Of a stretch of DNA of 6,863 bases, positions 5,971-6,863 are shown piece by piece. Each line of letters starts with the position of its first letter. Position 1 is the stretch's first letter. The stretch covers positions 1 to 6,863 of the forward strand of contig JABDRA010000506.1 in the NCBI GenBank assembly GCA_013041995.1, read 5' to 3'. The position numbers were made by a program, and so were the translations under genes. A model generated the notes under the pieces. It was not told the DNA's origin. It saw only the letters and a list, made by a program, of their open reading frames with translations, and made no database searches. The DNA comes from Anderseniella sp. (GTDB taxonomy: Bacteria; Pseudomonadota; Alphaproteobacteria; Rhizobiales; Aestuariivirgaceae).

Positions 5971-6642
5971 TCAGGACGCCTTGCGGGCAACAAAAACCGC
6001 CCAGAAATAATTGCGGTAAACCACATCAACCTGAGCAAATCCTGCCCGCTGCAACCATAACACCTGATCATCCAGGTCGGCATTGATATCCATGGCCTCC
6101 ATACGGGCCACGCCGTCAACAAGATCCTGCTCCAGGGCACCGGCAGCCAGGGCGTCCTTCCTCCACAACCGCATGTGAATGTCCTGAACGGCCTGCGAAC
6201 ACGCCTGCACCTGGTCGATATTGACGAATATGCCTCCGGGTTTCAGGGCACCACATACATTGGCGAACACCTCGCGCTTTGCTTCATGCGGCAGATGGTG
6301 AATGACGAAAGACGAGATGACCCGGTCCCAGCCGGTGCCGAATTCTCCAGTGACAATATCAAGCTGGCGAAACGAGAACCGGGGGTCGGTTCCAAATCTG
6401 GCGCGCGCCTGCTCCAGCATGGGGACGGACAAATCGGTCAGTTCAACCCGGCAGTCGGGATTGGCGTTTATCACCTCTTGTGAAAACCCGCCCGTACCGG
6501 CCCCCAGATCCAGCACTTTTGGGTTCTTCACCCGGTCAAGCTCAAGCGCGTCGACAGCGGCGCCATAAAGATCGTCATAGTCCGGTATCAGCGCTTGGCG
6601 TGACCGGTCATAGGTGGCTGCTGCTTTGTCAAATCCCGGCAT
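5971..6642 (-). CDS. class I SAM-dependent methyltransferase
   Basis: This 223-residue cytoplasmic methyltransferase has a Rossmann-like fold. Motif I is VLDLGAGTG (residues 43-51), with acidic Asp70 at the end of the second strand (ELTDLS), a motif II-like strand with DRVISSFVIHHLP (106-118) and motif III ALKPGG (132-137). An N-terminal helix FDKAAATYDRSR is typical of small-molecule methyltransferases of the UbiE/SmtA type. The substrate is unknown. The ATG at 6642 is preferred because GAGGA lies 7 bases upstream. An in-frame ATG at 6690 would add 16 residues, but its nearest AGG is only 2 bases away; that longer form cannot be excluded. It is the promoter-proximal gene of a pair with RNase T2, 3 bases apart, and diverges from a Tat-exported protein across a region with two palindromes. 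Confidence 0.9.
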   Translation of the reverse strand: MPGFDKAAATYDRSRQALIPDYDDLYGAAVDALELDRVKNPKVLDLGAGTGGFSQEVINANPDCRVELTDLSVPMLEQARARFGTDPRFSFRQLDIVTGEFGTGWDRVISSFVIHHLPHEAKREVFANVCGALKPGGIFVNIDQVQACSQAVQDIHMRLWRKDALAAGALEQDLVDGVARMEAMDINADLDDQVLWLQRAGFAQVDVVYRNYFWAVFVARKAS

Positions 6643-6723
6643 GTTCAAATCCTCATGGCTTGGTTTGTATCTTTTAACCCCGTCCGGCATCGCCTTTCCA
6701 CCCTCAACTTAAGCCTTGCATTT

Positions 6724-6759
6724 AGTACGATATCGTATTAATTAGTTCGATATCGTACT
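6724..6759. promoter_or_regulatory. tandem palindromic operator in a divergent intergenic region
   Basis: Two near-identical palindromes lie side by side: AGTACGATATCGTATT (6724-6739, perfect core TACGATATCGTA) and AGTTCGATATCGTACT (6744-6759, perfect core CGATATCG). Their centres are 20 bp apart, about two helical turns. The outer arms also form a 12-bp inverted repeat (6724-6735 with 6748-6759). This is the form expected of a double site for dimeric repressors, for example of the TetR or MarR type. The site ends 18 bases before the Tat gene start and lies 81 bases before the methyltransferase start, so it most likely covers the promoter of the plus-strand gene and may affect both. The regulator is not in the window. 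Confidence 0.65.
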
Positions 6760-6777
6760 TATTCGAAAGGTAATGCC

Positions 6778-6863
6778 ATGACAATATCCCGACGCAAGGC
6801 CATCAGCCTGATAGGCGGCGGCGTAGTTCTCGCCGCAACTGCAGCCACAGCAGGGTTTCTGAC
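6778..6863 (+). CDS. Tat-exported protein, N-terminus only (truncated by window edge)
   Basis: The ATG at 6778, with AAAGG 7 bases upstream, opens a frame reading MTISRRKAISLIGGG, then VVLAATAATAGFL, to the window end. This is a textbook twin-arginine signal peptide: S-R-R-K-A at residues 4-8, then a moderately hydrophobic, glycine- and alanine-rich core. The mature protein would be folded in the cytoplasm, often around a cofactor, and exported to the periplasm or membrane. Only 28 codons are visible, so the function is unknown. Signal peptides of this look occur on some FMN-dependent nitroreductase-like (Acg-type) proteins of alphaproteobacteria, but that is only a guess. It is transcribed divergently from the methyltransferase and sits directly behind the tandem operator. 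Confidence 0.8.
   Translation, partial: MTISRRKAISLIGGGVVLAATAATAGFL

Noticed and set aside
1..6863. CRISPR arrays, tRNA or rRNA genes
   Set aside because: I saw no regularly spaced direct repeats, tRNA-like cloverleaf or rRNA signature on either strand.

Overview
The window reads as a piece of an alphaproteobacterial chromosome, probably Hyphomicrobiales or Rhodobacterales. The evidence is moderate-to-high GC coding sequence, the EttA sequence type, short alphaproteobacterial-style intergenic regions and the IS type at the left edge. I cannot fix the genus. All well-supported complete genes lie on the minus strand; one truncated gene leaves the right edge on the plus strand.

Left edge (1 to about 322): the noncoding end of an IS110-family insertion sequence that continues off the window. 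The first 13 codons of its transposase/recombinase are visible on the minus strand (1-40) and carry the family's N-terminal GLDVS motif. Between that start and the element's end lie about 280 bases with no gene but with dense nested inverted repeats (112-290 and 309-320). In the IS110 group this is where the bridge RNA is encoded, the RNA that guides the recombinase to donor and target DNA. I propose a bridge RNA of about 180 nt here. This is the most interesting part of the window.

383-4152: a three-gene minus-strand unit transcribed ettA, then a flavin amine oxidase, then an alpha/beta hydrolase. ettA (energy-dependent translational throttle ABC-F protein) overlaps the GTG start of the amine oxidase by 4 bases, and the hydrolase follows after 42 bases. 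A candidate promoter lies upstream of ettA. A small hairpin follows the hydrolase, between it and the IS110 end.

4180-5223: two hairpins separate ettA from a small gene with two tandem DUF1508/YegP repeats. Upstream of that is a weakly supported small membrane-protein reading frame, possibly frameshifted, and about 200 bases of intergenic DNA.

5224-6863: a secreted RNase T2-family ribonuclease gene lies 3 bases after a class I SAM-dependent methyltransferase gene, forming a two-gene unit. Divergent from it is the start of a gene for a Tat-exported protein. The shared intergenic region holds two near-identical palindromes spaced 20 bp centre to centre, which look like a tandem operator for a dimeric repressor not encoded in the window.
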